DNA of 64,000 bases from Micromonospora sp. RP3T. GTDB taxonomy: Bacteria > Actinomycetota > Actinomycetes > Mycobacteriales > Micromonosporaceae. The stretch is from the NCBI RefSeq assembly GCF_003027925.1, contig NZ_PYPS01000014.1, forward strand, positions 1 through 64,000. Direction: 5' to 3'. The notes under the pieces were generated by a model. The model was not told the DNA's origin. It saw nothing but the letters and a program-made list of their open reading frames with translations, and did not search any database. The position numbers were made by a program, and so were the translations under genes. This document shows, piece after piece, positions 1-8,780 of this stretch. How positions within the stretch are numbered: position 1 is the first letter of the stretch; each line of letters starts with the position of its first letter.

Positions 1-126
1 CCGCGCCTCCCGGCCGGGGCCACGCGGCAGCCCGCCGCCCCGCCGCCCGCCCCGGCCACGCCGCCGGCGGCGACCGCGTCGGCCCCGGTCCGCCCCGCCG
101 CCCCGATCCCGGCGGAGACCCGATGA
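1..126 (+). CDS. C-terminal end of an upstream protein (partial)
   Basis: Frame 1 is open from the first base to a TGA at 124-126 and encodes a 41-residue tail made almost only of Pro, Ala, Thr and Arg. The TGA overlaps the ATG of the next gene (ATGA), so the two are probably co-transcribed and translationally coupled. The partner of such a membrane-anchored downstream protein is often an extracytoplasmic-function sigma factor, but nothing in this tail identifies it. Confidence 0.55.
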   Translation, partial: PRLPAGATRQPAAPPPAPATPPAATASAPVRPAAPIPAETR

Positions 127-1403
127 GCGGCGTCCGGCCTCCCGGTGACAACCGAACCAGCAGCCCGGAGCGTCCACTCCCCGTGGGGGAGGCCGAGCTG
201 GAACGGGCGCTGCGGGAGACGTTCTCCCGCCGGGTCGACACGCCCGCGCCGCGCCGCGTCGACCCGGCGGGCGAGGTGCTGCGCCGGGCCCGCCGCACCG
301 GACGCCGCCGGACGCTCACCGGCCTGGCCCTGGCCGGCGTCGCGACGGTGCTGGTCACCACCGGCATGGTGCATCTCAGCGGGCCGGACGGGCGCGGCGG
401 CACGCCGACCGTGGTGCTCGGCGACCCGCCCGGGCTCTCCCTCTCCCCGCTGCCCAGCGAGCCGACGCCGGTGTACCGGCCGGGCCCGGTCCGCGCCGAA
501 CTCGACCTGCTCCTCGGCGGCCAGCTCGACACCAGTGGCGGCCAGCGCCGGGAGCTGACCGGCGTGGACGGCGTCGAACGGGCGCAGCGGATCCACGACG
601 GGGAGGGCTGGCTGCTCACCTCGGCGGCCACTGCCGCCGGTCGTACCCTCTGGTGGGTGTCGGCCGACGGGGGCACGCCGCAGGTGATGCTCGCCGCCGC
701 GGACGCGGTCGCGGTCTCCGCGGACGGCCGGCAGGTGGCCTGGCGGGACGGCCCGGACGTGGTCGCCGCCAGCGTGGTCGCCGGCCAGCTCATCGCGCCC
801 AGCCGGGTGAGCGCGCCGACCGGCGTCGTGCCGGTCGGCTTCACCGGCGACGACGTGCTGATCGCCCAACCCGGCCAGGGTGGCATGAGCGTCTGGCGGC
901 GGGCGATGGGCGGCGTGCCGGGCACCGTGAACCCCGACGTCCGCGTCGTCTACGGCACCCGTCCGGACGGCCGGCTCGTCGCCCTGGTCACCACCGGGCC
1001 GGCGCGTCGGCAGTGCGTGGCACTGCTCGACCCGGCACGCGGTCTCACCCCGACCCGGACCGGCTGCGTCGCCGAGCTGGCCGCCGACGGGCTCGGCGCC
1101 GTCTCGCCGGACGGGCGGTGGCTGCTGGCGAACGGCACCGGGCGCACCGCCCTGCTGATCGACCTGGCCGACCCGGCCGCCGCGCCGGCGACCCACCCGG
1201 CCGGCCCGAAGCTGGTCGGCCCGGTGGCCTGGACCCGGGCCGGTGTCGCGTTGCACGTGGACGCCGCCGGCGGTCTGGTCCGGGTCCGGCCGGAGCGGGT
1301 GCTGGCCGGCGAACGCCCGACCCCGTCCACGATCGACGGCATGGCGCCGGGGCAACGACCGGTGGTGGTGGCCGACACCCCCGCACTGCCCGACGGGGCG
1401 TAG
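123..1403 (+). CDS. Membrane-anchored protein with a beta-propeller-like extracytoplasmic domain
   Basis: The protein has 426 residues. An Arg-rich cytoplasmic N-terminus of about 60 residues (ending RRTGRRRT) is followed by one transmembrane helix at about residues 62-84. After a Pro/Ser linker comes a long domain with repeats such as WWVSADGGTP, AVSADGRQVAWR and AVSPDGRWLLA, the pattern of TolB/WD40-like propeller blades. A short cytoplasmic region plus one helix plus an outside sensor resembles an anti-sigma or sensor protein. The ATGA overlap with the preceding gene supports a functional pair. No enzyme motif is visible, so the role is inferred from architecture only. Confidence 0.6.
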   Translation: MSGVRPPGDNRTSSPERPLPVGEAELERALRETFSRRVDTPAPRRVDPAGEVLRRARRTGRRRTLTGLALAGVATVLVTTGMVHLSGPDGRGGTPTVVLGDPPGLSLSPLPSEPTPVYRPGPVRAELDLLLGGQLDTSGGQRRELTGVDGVERAQRIHDGEGWLLTSAATAAGRTLWWVSADGGTPQVMLAAADAVAVSADGRQVAWRDGPDVVAASVVAGQLIAPSRVSAPTGVVPVGFTGDDVLIAQPGQGGMSVWRRAMGGVPGTVNPDVRVVYGTRPDGRLVALVTTGPARRQCVALLDPARGLTPTRTGCVAELAADGLGAVSPDGRWLLANGTGRTALLIDLADPAAAPATHPAGPKLVGPVAWTRAGVALHVDAAGGLVRVRPERVLAGERPTPSTIDGMAPGQRPVVVADTPALPDGA

Positions 1404-1413
1404 CGTCGGGCCG

Positions 1414-2280
1414 GTGAGCGTTCCCGCCCGCATCGACCTGCACACCCACTCCACCGCCAGCGACGGCACGCTCGGCCCGGCCGAACTGGTCCGGGCCGCC
1501 GCCGACGCCGGGCTCGACGTGGTGGCCCTGACCGACCACGACACCACGGCCGGCTGGGCGGCGGCCGTCGCCGCCCTGCCGCCCGGTCTCACCCTGGTCC
1601 GCGGCGCGGAACTCTCCTGCCGCTGGTCCGGCACCGAGCCGGCGCTCCCGCTGCACCTGCTCGCGTACCTCTTCGACCCGGCCGAGCCGGAGCTGGCCGC
1701 CGAACTGGCCCGGGTCCGGCGGGCCCGCGAGGAACGCGGCGAGCGGATCGTCCGGCTGCTCCAGGCCGACGGCATCCCGGTGAGCTGGTCGGAGATCCTG
1801 GCCGGGGCGGCCGGCGGAACGGTCGGTCGGCCGCACATCGCGCAGGCGCTGATCCGGGCCGGCCTGGTCGCCACCACCACCGAGGCGTTCGGCAGGGACT
1901 GGCTGGGGGAGCGGTACCGCTTGCCCAAGGACGACATCGACGTGTTCCGGGCGGTCGCGCTGGTCCGGGCCGCCGGCGGGGTGGCGGTCTTCGCCCACCC
2001 GAGGGCCAGCCGGCGCGGCCGGATCGTGCCCGACGAGCTGATCGCGGCGTTGGCGGCGGCCGGACTGGCCGGCCTGGAGGCCGACCACGAGGACCACAGC
2101 CCGGCCGAACGGGAGCACGTCCGCCGGCTCGCCGCCGAGCTGGGGCTGCTGGTCACCGGCGCGTCGGACTTCCACGGCACGCACAAGACGGTCCGGCTCG
2201 GCGCGTACACCACCGCCCCCGAGGCGTACGAGCGGATCGTCGCGCTGGCCCGGGGGGTGACCCCGGTCGCTTCAGGCTGA
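1414..2280 (+). CDS. PHP-domain phosphoesterase (RNase AM/TrpH-like)
   Basis: The 288-residue protein begins at GTG 1414, ten bases after the previous stop, and opens directly with the PHP signature: Asp8, His10 and His12 in DLHTHS, then LTDHDT at residues 39-44. The later motifs HPRA, EADHED and SDFHGTH complete the metal-binding set of the polymerase-and-histidinol-phosphatase fold. The length matches E. coli RNase AM (YciV/TrpH), which also hydrolyses 3',5'-nucleotide bisphosphates. A starting codon further upstream would add a basic non-homologous tail, so GTG 1414 is preferred. Substrate is inferred from the family. Confidence 0.85.
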   Translation: MSVPARIDLHTHSTASDGTLGPAELVRAAADAGLDVVALTDHDTTAGWAAAVAALPPGLTLVRGAELSCRWSGTEPALPLHLLAYLFDPAEPELAAELARVRRAREERGERIVRLLQADGIPVSWSEILAGAAGGTVGRPHIAQALIRAGLVATTTEAFGRDWLGERYRLPKDDIDVFRAVALVRAAGGVAVFAHPRASRRGRIVPDELIAALAAAGLAGLEADHEDHSPAEREHVRRLAAELGLLVTGASDFHGTHKTVRLGAYTTAPEAYERIVALARGVTPVASG

Positions 2281-2311
2281 AGCGTTCCGGCGGCGCGGCT
2301 ACCGTGTCCGC

Positions 2312-2926
2312 GTGGATCTCAAGCTCTTCGGCGAGGTCTTCGTGACCCTGCTGGTGATCGTCGACCCGCCCGGAATGATGCCCATCTTCCTCGCGCTCAC
2401 CGGGCCGCTGCCCGCCCGCGACCGGAACCGGGCCGCCTGGCAGGCCGTGGCGCTGGCGCTCGGGGTCATCGTGATCTTCGCGGTGGCGGGGCAGACGATC
2501 CTGGCCTACCTGCACGTCGACCTGCCCGCGTTGCAGGCCGCCGGCGGGCTGCTGCTGATACTCGTCGCGTTGGAGCTGCTGACCGGCAAGGCGGACGACC
2601 CGAGCCAGCAGGTCACCTCCAACATCGCGTTGGTGCCGCTGGGCACCCCGCTGCTGGCCGGGCCGGGCGCGATCGTGGCCACCATGCTGTTCGTGCAGCA
2701 GGCCGGCGGCGTCACCGACTACGTCGCCATCGCGCTGGCCATCGTCGCGGTGATGATCGCGGTCTGGGTGGTGCTGCGTTTCTCCGGCGGGATCGTCAAG
2801 GTGCTCCGCCCGGGCGGCATCGAGGTGCTCACCCGGATCGCCGGCCTGCTGCTGGCTGCCATCGCGGTGCAGCTCATCGCGGATGCGATCGCCGCGTTCG
2901 TGACCGAATACGTCAACAACGCCTGA
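2312..2926 (+). CDS. MarC-family integral membrane protein
   Basis: This 204-residue protein has six hydrophobic segments and the MarC/SNARE-like-type opening LLVIVDPPGMMPIFLALT. It also carries the second conserved stretch VPLGTPLLAGPGAI, the internal repeat of the first. The family spans the cytoplasmic membrane; despite its name it has no proven role in multiple antibiotic resistance. The start is GTG 2312, 31 bases after the PHP gene. Confidence 0.85.
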   Translation: MDLKLFGEVFVTLLVIVDPPGMMPIFLALTGPLPARDRNRAAWQAVALALGVIVIFAVAGQTILAYLHVDLPALQAAGGLLLILVALELLTGKADDPSQQVTSNIALVPLGTPLLAGPGAIVATMLFVQQAGGVTDYVAIALAIVAVMIAVWVVLRFSGGIVKVLRPGGIEVLTRIAGLLLAAIAVQLIADAIAAFVTEYVNNA

Positions 2927-2968
2927 GCCTGTCGTCCGGTGTCGGACCGGGGTGGCAGGATCGCAGGC

Positions 2969-3922
2969 GTGCGACGACCTCCATCGACCGGCCGCCCCGC
3001 GTCGAGCAGCCGACCTGCCGGCGGCCGGGCGCCCCGGCCCCGCACCGAGCAGGCCGAGCAGCTCGGCTTCGAGGGCATGCCGGAACGGCTCTTCGTCTGC
3101 ACCCCCAGCAAGCTCGGCGCCTACGCCGACTGCCCCCGGCGCTACCGCTACGCGTACGTGGACCGGCCCGCCCCGCCGAAGGGGCCGCCGTGGGCGCACA
3201 ACTCACTCGGCGCCAGCGTCCACACCGCGCTCAAGAACTGGTATGCGTTGGCCCCCGACCGCCGCCGCCCCGAGGTGCTCGGCACGCTGCTCAAGGGCAC
3301 CTGGGTGCGCGAGGGCTATCGCGACGACGAGCAGGAGCGCGACGCGTTCCGGCGGGCGCTGACCTGGCTGGAGTCCTACGTGGCGGGCCTCGACCCGGCC
3401 GACGAGCCGGTCGGGGTGGAGCGGGTGGTGGCGGTGAAGACCGCGGTGCTCGCCTTCAACGGCCGGACCGACCGGATCGACTCCCGCCCCGGCCCCGACG
3501 GGCGGCCCGAGCTGGTCATCGTCGACTACAAGACCGGCCGCACCGGGCTCGACGCCGACGACGCGCGCGGCTCGCAGGCGCTCGCGCTCTACGCGTACGC
3601 GGCCGAGCGGGTGTTCCGGCGGCCGTGCCGCCGGGTCGAGCTGCACCACCTGCCCACCGGCACGGTCGCCGGGCACGAGCACACCCCCGAGTCGCTGCAC
3701 CGGCAGCTCACCCGCGCGGAGGACACCGCCCGCGACATCATGGCCGCCGAGCGGGCGGTCGCCGACGGGGCCGACCCCGACGAGGCGTTCCCCACCGAGG
3801 CGGGGCCGCGCTGCGGCTGGTGCGACTACCGGCGCACCTGTCCCACCGGCGCGCAGGTCCCCGGCAAGGAGCCGTGGTCCGCCGTCGACCGTCCCGCACA
3901 GCCCACCACCGACGCCGGCTGA
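2969..3922 (+). CDS. PD-(D/E)XK nuclease of the RecB/Cas4 type with Fe-S cysteines
   Basis: The 317-residue protein carries the nuclease motif as GRTDRID followed by LVIVDYKTG, giving the Asp and the D-x-K catalytic residues. One cysteine lies near the start (ADCPRRYRY) and three lie at the end (CGWCDYRRTC), the arrangement that holds a 4Fe-4S cluster in AddB and Cas4-like nucleases. This suggests a DNA exonuclease in recombination or repair. GTG 2969 is chosen because it sits seven bases after a CAGGAT -10-like box (leaderless); an in-frame GTG at 2939 also exists. No helicase partner is adjacent. Confidence 0.82.
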   Translation: MRRPPSTGRPASSSRPAGGRAPRPRTEQAEQLGFEGMPERLFVCTPSKLGAYADCPRRYRYAYVDRPAPPKGPPWAHNSLGASVHTALKNWYALAPDRRRPEVLGTLLKGTWVREGYRDDEQERDAFRRALTWLESYVAGLDPADEPVGVERVVAVKTAVLAFNGRTDRIDSRPGPDGRPELVIVDYKTGRTGLDADDARGSQALALYAYAAERVFRRPCRRVELHHLPTGTVAGHEHTPESLHRQLTRAEDTARDIMAAERAVADGADPDEAFPTEAGPRCGWCDYRRTCPTGAQVPGKEPWSAVDRPAQPTTDAG

Positions 3923-3945
3923 CCCCGGCACCCGCAGCCGCCGGC

Positions 3946-4797
3946 TCAGGCCGCCGCGAGGCGGGCGGCGCGTTCCTTGGCGGCCTGCTGCAACGGCCCC
4001 TCCCGGTAGCGCCGGGGCACCGCCGCCAGCGCGAGCCGCAACGCCCGCACGCCCACCTCCGCCGACAGCGCGGTGGTGGGCAGGCCCAGCCCGCCGTAGA
4101 GCCGCAGCGCCCAGGGCGGCAGCAGACCCAACGCGGTGCCGGCCACCCCGAGGTACGCCCAGCGCGGCGGGCCGAGATTCAGGCCGACCCGCGCCGGCAG
4201 GCTGAGCTTCCAGGGGATCGGCGGAGCGGTCAGGAACAGCGCGGTCTCGGCCGCCTCGCGGGTCATGCGCAGCTCCGGGCGTACGTCCCGGTAGTAGGCC
4301 TCGATCTCGGCGGCGGTGCCCGGCACCCCGGCCGGGTCCAGGCCGACCAGGGCCGCCGCCCGGCGCTGCTCGGTGTAGTAGCCGTCCACCTCGTCGTCGG
4401 TCAGCGCGAGCCCGGCCCGGCGGGCGGTGCTCACGAACGACTCGACCTCGGTGACGTGCACCCACCGCAGCAGGTCCGGCTCGTCGACGCGGAACTCCTC
4501 GCCGGTGACCGGGTCGGTGGCGCGCATCCGGGCGTGCAGTGTCCGCAGCCGCCGGCCGGCGGCCTCCGCCTCGGCGGTGGTGCCGTAGATCGTCGTCGCC
4601 ACGTAGGTCGCGGTGCGGACCAGCCGGCCCCACGCGTCGGCGCGGTAGTTGCTGTTCTGCGCGACGCCCGCCATCGCGCGCGGGTGCAACGCCTGCAGGT
4701 AGAGCGAGCGCAGGCCGGCGACGATCAGGATCGGTTCCTCGTGCACCTTCCACGTGACCGATCCCGGACCGAACAGGCCGAGGTCCTCGGTGTCCAC
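3946..4797 (-). CDS. MpaB/rubber-oxygenase-family protein (DUF2236)
   Basis: The 283-residue protein matches the DUF2236 oxygenase family, whose members bind haem b and include the fungal MpaB and latex-clearing enzymes. Visible conserved elements are LHPRAMAGVAQNS, YRADAWGRL and the histidine in LLRWVHVTEVES, the family's likely haem ligand region. It has a hydrophobic C-terminal half around residues 190-240 that could associate with the membrane. It converges on the nuclease gene with only 23 bases between. The substrate is unknown. Confidence 0.82.
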   Translation of the reverse strand: MDTEDLGLFGPGSVTWKVHEEPILIVAGLRSLYLQALHPRAMAGVAQNSNYRADAWGRLVRTATYVATTIYGTTAEAEAAGRRLRTLHARMRATDPVTGEEFRVDEPDLLRWVHVTEVESFVSTARRAGLALTDDEVDGYYTEQRRAAALVGLDPAGVPGTAAEIEAYYRDVRPELRMTREAAETALFLTAPPIPWKLSLPARVGLNLGPPRWAYLGVAGTALGLLPPWALRLYGGLGLPTTALSAEVGVRALRLALAAVPRRYREGPLQQAAKERAARLAAA

Positions 4798-4971
4798 CGA
4801 TCAAGAGTGCCACGCCGGACGGACCAGCCCGGCCGGGCTGAGACCGAGGGGGTGCTGCCCGGTCCCGGCAGTCGTGTGAACCGGCGCGGCGTCCCGTGCG
4901 TGTGAGCAGGTGTGCGGTGGCGCCGCGTCGTACGCTGGCCGCGCGAATCCGTCCACTCGCCGGAGGTGTCG

Positions 4972-5454
4972 GTGTTCAGGGAAATCAACGGCCTCCCAGG
5001 CCACGTTCTGGTCATCCACGCCGTGGTGGTGCTGGTGCCGCTGCTGGCCGTGCTCACCGTCGCGTACGGCGTCCTGCCCCGCTGGCGGCCCCGACTGGAC
5101 TGGGCGGTGGCGGCGCTGGCCGTGGTCACCCCGATCGTGGCCTGGGTGGCGACCGAGTCGGGCGAGGAGTTGGAGGAGGCGCTGCGGTCGCGGGGCTACC
5201 CGGCCGAGGGCCTTCAGAAGATCCACGAACATGCCGAGTACGGCGAGACGCTGCTCTGGTTCACGCTCGGCCTGGCCGTGGCGGCGCTCCTGCTGCTGCT
5301 GTCCACCGCGGGCTTCGCCCGGACCCGGAACCTGCCCCGCTGGCTGCCGCTGGCGCTCACCGCGGTGGCCGCCGTGCTCGCCGTGTTCGCGCTTGTCTAC
5401 GTCTACCTGACCGGTGACAGCGGCGCCAAGATGGTGTGGGACGGCATCGTCTGA
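4972..5454 (+). CDS. DUF2231-type four-helix membrane protein
   Basis: The 160-residue protein opens FREINGLPGHVLVIHAVVV and has four transmembrane helices with an H-x-H-A-E-like loop (KIHEHAEYGE) between the second and third. This resembles the DUF2231 family, whose conserved histidines may bind haem or metal. GTG 4972 is chosen because GGAGG lies five bases upstream at 4962-4966; reading further upstream gives an Arg-rich non-membrane tail. Confidence 0.75.
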   Translation: MFREINGLPGHVLVIHAVVVLVPLLAVLTVAYGVLPRWRPRLDWAVAALAVVTPIVAWVATESGEELEEALRSRGYPAEGLQKIHEHAEYGETLLWFTLGLAVAALLLLLSTAGFARTRNLPRWLPLALTAVAAVLAVFALVYVYLTGDSGAKMVWDGIV

Positions 5455-5515
5455 CGGCTACGGGCTGCATCTCGCCGCCAGTTACCGTGCGTGACTTCCG
5501 GCGAAGGGCCTATCA

Positions 5516-5572
5516 CGTGTGAGCGGTATACCTCAGAGTCATATTTATGACTCTGAGGTATACCGCTCCACG
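5516..5572. repeat. Perfect 23-bp-arm palindrome between convergent genes
   Basis: Positions 5521-5543 and 5546-5568 are exact reverse complements separated by only TT. Four further pairs (5516-5519 with 5569-5572) form around one bulged T at 5520. The element is AT-rich compared with its surroundings and has no T-run on either side. It lies between two convergently transcribed genes, so it could act as a bidirectional terminator or an RNA-stabilising cruciform. It might equally be a copy of a dispersed repeat; no second copy is in this window. Confidence 0.85.
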
Positions 5573-5649
5573 CACTCCAGTGTCGCCGCCCCGACACGCC
5601 GGAACACGGCGGCCGGCGCGTCAGTGGTGCGCGACCTCGACCGCCGCCG

Positions 5650-6525
5650 CTAGAACAGCAGCCGTGAGCAGAGCAGGCACATCAGCAGCACCAGCACCAC
5701 GCCGACGACCGCGCCGATGCCGTAGGTGAGCTGCTGGGCGCGCTGTTCCGATTGGTCCATGGCGGCCATGTCCTGCGGCGGGAGCTGCCGGGGCGGTGGT
5801 GTCCGCACGTGCACCGGCGGTCGCCAGCCGGGGGGCGGCGGCGTGCTCGGCGGCGGCCCGGCGTACCCGCCGGGTGCCGGCCTACCCGCATACCCACCGG
5901 TGGCCGGCCCACCCGCATACCCGCCGGTGGCCGGGCTGACGGCGGGCCCGGGCGTGCCGGGCCACTCGCCGCCGGTCGCGGTCCAGCCACCGGTCGGTGC
6001 GGCCGGGTCCGGCCTGGCCCAGGGACTCTCCGCCGCACCCGCGCGCGACCACGGGCTCGCGGCCCCCTCGACCACGCCGGCTCCACCGGCCGAGGGCTCG
6101 GTCCCGTGCGGCTCGGTCGCGTGCGGTTCGGCGGTGTGCGGTCCGGCCTCGTGCGGTTCGGCGGCGTGCGGTCCGCTTGTGCGTGGCCCGGTCGTGCCGG
6201 CCTCGGTGGTGGCGTGCTCGACCAGCTCCGTCCCGGTGGTGGCGTGCTCGACCGGGTCCGTCCCGGTGGTGGCGTGCTCGACCGGGTCCGCCCCGGTGGC
6301 GGACCACGTGGCCGTGCCGGCCGCGATCGTGGGCTGTCCCGTCGATCCGGTGTCCGGCCGGTCGGCGTCGACGGTGGGATCTGTCTCCGAGAGCGTTGCG
6401 GGGCTCACTCCGGCTGGCGGATGGTCAGCGGGCTGCTCCTCGGGCGGTGTCCCGTCCGGGGCGGCCGGCTGCTCGGGGCGCCGCCAGGTCTCGTCGTCGG
6501 TGCTGCCACCACTCGGCGTCGTCAC
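5650..6525 (-). CDS. Proline/threonine-rich tail-anchored membrane protein
   Basis: The 291-residue protein is low in complexity. It has short Thr/Glu/His repeats (DPVEHATTGT twice, then ELVEHATTEA), His-rich PH-x-(A/T)EPH repeats, and three GGYAG repeats before a Pro-rich stretch. One hydrophobic helix of about 22 residues ends the protein (VVGVVLVLLMCLLCS), so it is probably anchored by its C-terminus with the rest in the cytoplasm. GTG 6525 is chosen because TAGCGT lies eight bases upstream, a leaderless arrangement; an in-frame start at 6603 would add 26 Gly/Ala-rich residues. Function unknown. Confidence 0.6.
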   Translation of the reverse strand: MTTPSGGSTDDETWRRPEQPAAPDGTPPEEQPADHPPAGVSPATLSETDPTVDADRPDTGSTGQPTIAAGTATWSATGADPVEHATTGTDPVEHATTGTELVEHATTEAGTTGPRTSGPHAAEPHEAGPHTAEPHATEPHGTEPSAGGAGVVEGAASPWSRAGAAESPWARPDPAAPTGGWTATGGEWPGTPGPAVSPATGGYAGGPATGGYAGRPAPGGYAGPPPSTPPPPGWRPPVHVRTPPPRQLPPQDMAAMDQSEQRAQQLTYGIGAVVGVVLVLLMCLLCSRLLF

Positions 6526-6735
6526 GCCGACCGACGCTACCAACGCCACGGCCGACCGGCCGCCCGACGCGGCGAAGCCCGACCCACCCACGCCGTACCC
6601 CACATGCCCCGTCCAGCCCGCTGATTCACGGAAAGCGTGGCTGTCGGGCGCGTAATGACCCCTCTCTCCGGGAATCTGCAGGCGGGGTCACCGAGGGGCG
6701 TGACGGACCGCCGGGCGGCGGTATTGTTGCTGCTC

Positions 6736-6912
6736 GTGACCGAACCCGGCATCCGCGTCCCGCGCGGCGACGACGACCGCGTGGTCGACCTCAGCGACGA
6801 TCTCGTGGTGCTGCCCGAGCAGACCACCGACGACACCGACCGCGGCTGGGGCGAGCGGCCCGGCGGCGACGACGACTGGCTGCTCGCCGAGCGTCCACCG
6901 CACTGGGGCTGA
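6736..6912 (+). CDS. Small acidic conserved protein ending in ERPPHWG
   Basis: A 58-residue acidic protein starts at GTG 6736, eight bases after TATTGT, a leaderless pattern. It contains RGWGERP and ends LLAERPPHWG. From memory, short proteins with this RGWGE...RPPHW ending recur across actinobacteria. There is no membrane segment or cysteine. Function unknown. An in-frame ATG at 6637 exists but would place the -10 box inside the gene. Confidence 0.6.
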   Translation: MTEPGIRVPRGDDDRVVDLSDDLVVLPEQTTDDTDRGWGERPGGDDDWLLAERPPHWG

Positions 6913-7002
6913 CCACGCCAGGTCGGCACCGGCAGGATCCCCGCCGGGGCGGCGCAGGCCGGCTCCCCGCCGGGCGACACGGGCTGGTCCGGGCGGCGGT
7001 GG

Positions 7003-7500
7003 TCAGCCGCGGACGACCACGGCGAAGCGGCTGCCCTCGGGCAGCCCGACCGCGCGCCGGGCCTGCTCGGGCGGCAGAGCCAGGTAGAGCGCGGACGAGC
7101 CGTCGACCGCCCCGCCGGCCTCCACCACGTCGAGCACCAGCGCGCGCGGGGCGAGCAGCGTGGGGTCCGGTGAGCCGCCGGCGGGCACCACCAGCAGGTC
7201 GACCCGGGCGCCCGGACGCAGCACCGCGAGCGCGGCCGGTTCGGCCAGCCGGATCGGCACGCCCACCGACCCGTCGGGCAGCGGCTGAGGGCCGGCGGAC
7301 GGTGCGTCGGCGGACGCCGTGACGCCGGTGCCCGCGGACGACCCGGACGGAGCCGACCCGGGCGGACAGCCGGCCGGCGTCCGGAGCACCGCCGCGGCCA
7401 ACCCCAGCAGCACCGCCACCAGCGTCACCCGCACCAGCGTGCGACGTCGGGGCAGCCCGCGCCAACGCACCGGACGTAACGTCGCCTCCCGACCCGTCAC
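7003..7500 (-). CDS. SAF-domain protein of the RcpC/CpaB type
   Basis: The 165-residue protein has a basic N-terminus, one transmembrane helix at about residues 24-41, and then a SAF-like domain with PIRLAEPAALAVLRPGARVDLLVV. That is the part of CpaB/RcpC involved in Flp pilus assembly at the outer face of the membrane. Here the protein is shorter than full CpaB and no pilus genes are adjacent. GTG 7500 follows GGGAGG with five bases between. Confidence 0.7.
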   Translation of the reverse strand: MTGREATLRPVRWRGLPRRRTLVRVTLVAVLLGLAAAVLRTPAGCPPGSAPSGSSAGTGVTASADAPSAGPQPLPDGSVGVPIRLAEPAALAVLRPGARVDLLVVPAGGSPDPTLLAPRALVLDVVEAGGAVDGSSALYLALPPEQARRAVGLPEGSRFAVVVRG

Positions 7501-7678
7501 CGTTGCCTCCCGCCGCCGGCCGACCGTTCCGCCAGCAGGCTAGGCGCGCCTGACACCGCCGCGTCGCCCCGTCGCCCACGCCTGTGGACAACCCGGCCGC
7601 CCTGTGGACAACCGGTGACGGCAGGCACGGAAGTGGCCGCCCCCGGGGCGGGGACGGCCACGTCGGGTCAGCGCGCGA

Positions 7679-8068
7679 TCAGGAGGAGCTGGAGGCCGCC
7701 GGCGCCTTGCTGGCCGACGAGCCGGAGCCCGAGCCGGAGCCCGAGCCGGACGAGCCCGACCCGGACGAGCCGGAGCCCGACCCAGAGGACGAGCCCGAAC
7801 CCGAGGACGAACCGGACGAGGAAGACTCGGACGAGGACGAGTCGGACTTCCCCGGCTTGCTGGCGGGGCTCGACGCGCTGTCGGAACCGGACGAACGGGA
7901 ATCCGTCCGGTAGAAGCCGGAGCCCTTGAACACGATGCCGACCGAGTTGAAGAGCTTGCGCAGCCGCCCCTCACACGCCGGGCACTCGGTCAGCGGCTCG
8001 TCCGAGAAGGACTGCACCGCCTCGAGCTGGTGGCCGCACGCGGTGCAGGCGTACTGGTACGTGGGCAC
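7679..8068 (-). CDS. FmdB-family zinc-ribbon protein with a long Ser/Gly tail
   Basis: The first 50 of 129 residues are a classic FmdB zinc ribbon: TYQYACTACGH and ECPACEGRLRKLF supply two CxxC pairs, followed by SVGIVFKGSGFYRTD. The last half is almost only Ser, Gly and a few Lys, Pro and Ala, and is probably unstructured. GTG 8068 is supported by GGAGGA six bases upstream. The family is named for a putative regulator of formamidase; its real role is unclear. The neighbouring cyclo-ligase gene lies upstream on the same strand. Confidence 0.85.
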   Translation of the reverse strand: MPTYQYACTACGHQLEAVQSFSDEPLTECPACEGRLRKLFNSVGIVFKGSGFYRTDSRSSGSDSASSPASKPGKSDSSSSESSSSGSSSGSGSSSGSGSGSSGSGSSGSGSGSGSGSSASKAPAASSSS

Positions 8069-8132
8069 GTTCTCCTCCGGATCTCTGGCACGGCCGGTCT
8101 GGCACTCGTGGTCTTCGAGTGCCAATGGTGCG

Positions 8133-8780
8133 TCATCGCACCCGGATTCGTCCAGCGGAAGCGCCCGGTCCCACACCCGGCACCGCCACCAGCCCCTCCC
8201 CAGGCGTGATCACGCAGTGCACCGGCCGGTCGTGCGGATCGGCGGGCACCGCCGTGATCAGCTCTCCGTCGTGCAGCAGCGCCACCGTCGACACGGTGGC
8301 GGGCACCCGGGCCAGCGCGCGGTCGTAGGAGCCGCCGCCCCGGCCCAGCCGGACGCCCCGGCGGTCCACCGCCAACGCGGGCACCACCACCAGGTCCGCG
8401 CCGGCCACGGCGGTCCGCCCCCACGGTGGCCCGGTCGGCTCGCGCAGCCCCCGGCCGGCGGCGCGCAGCGACTCCCGCCCGGTGTAGGCGGCCCAGTCCA
8501 GGTCCAGGTCGTCCCGGAGCACCGGCAGCAACAGCTCCGCCCCGGGCGGCAGCGCGGCCCGCAGCACCTCCGGCAGATCGTCCCCGCCGGGCTCGGAGGC
8601 GACCGGCACGTACGCGGTCATCCGGGCCGGGCGCAGCCGGCGTACCAGGGCGGTCAGCTCGGTCTGGACGGACGCCGCCGCCTCGGCGCGGCGCGGCGCG
8701 GACAGCGACCGGCGGGCGGCGAGCAGCGCGACGCGCAGTTCCCGCTTCGCCTCGTGCACCTCATCCGAAAAATCCGGCAC
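8133..8780 (-). CDS. 5-formyltetrahydrofolate cyclo-ligase
   Basis: The 215-residue enzyme converts 5-formyl-THF to 5,10-methenyl-THF using ATP, in folate one-carbon metabolism. Visible family features are the basic KRELRVALLAARRSL N-terminus, the ATP-binding GVRLGRGGGSYDRAL and the ending ELITAVPADPHDRPVHCVITP. GTG 8780 follows AGGAG with about six bases between; an in-frame TTG at 8798 is less likely. It lies upstream of the FmdB gene on the same strand and divergent from the diguanylate cyclase. Confidence 0.9.
   Translation of the reverse strand: MPDFSDEVHEAKRELRVALLAARRSLSAPRRAEAAASVQTELTALVRRLRPARMTAYVPVASEPGGDDLPEVLRAALPPGAELLLPVLRDDLDLDWAAYTGRESLRAAGRGLREPTGPPWGRTAVAGADLVVVPALAVDRRGVRLGRGGGSYDRALARVPATVSTVALLHDGELITAVPADPHDRPVHCVITPGEGLVAVPGVGPGASAGRIRVR

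Noticed and set aside
7584..7913. An acidic, Glu/Pro/Asp-repeat frame on the plus strand
   Set aside because: It is the complement of the Ser/Gly codon tail of the FmdB protein, which has a proper start and zinc ribbon.
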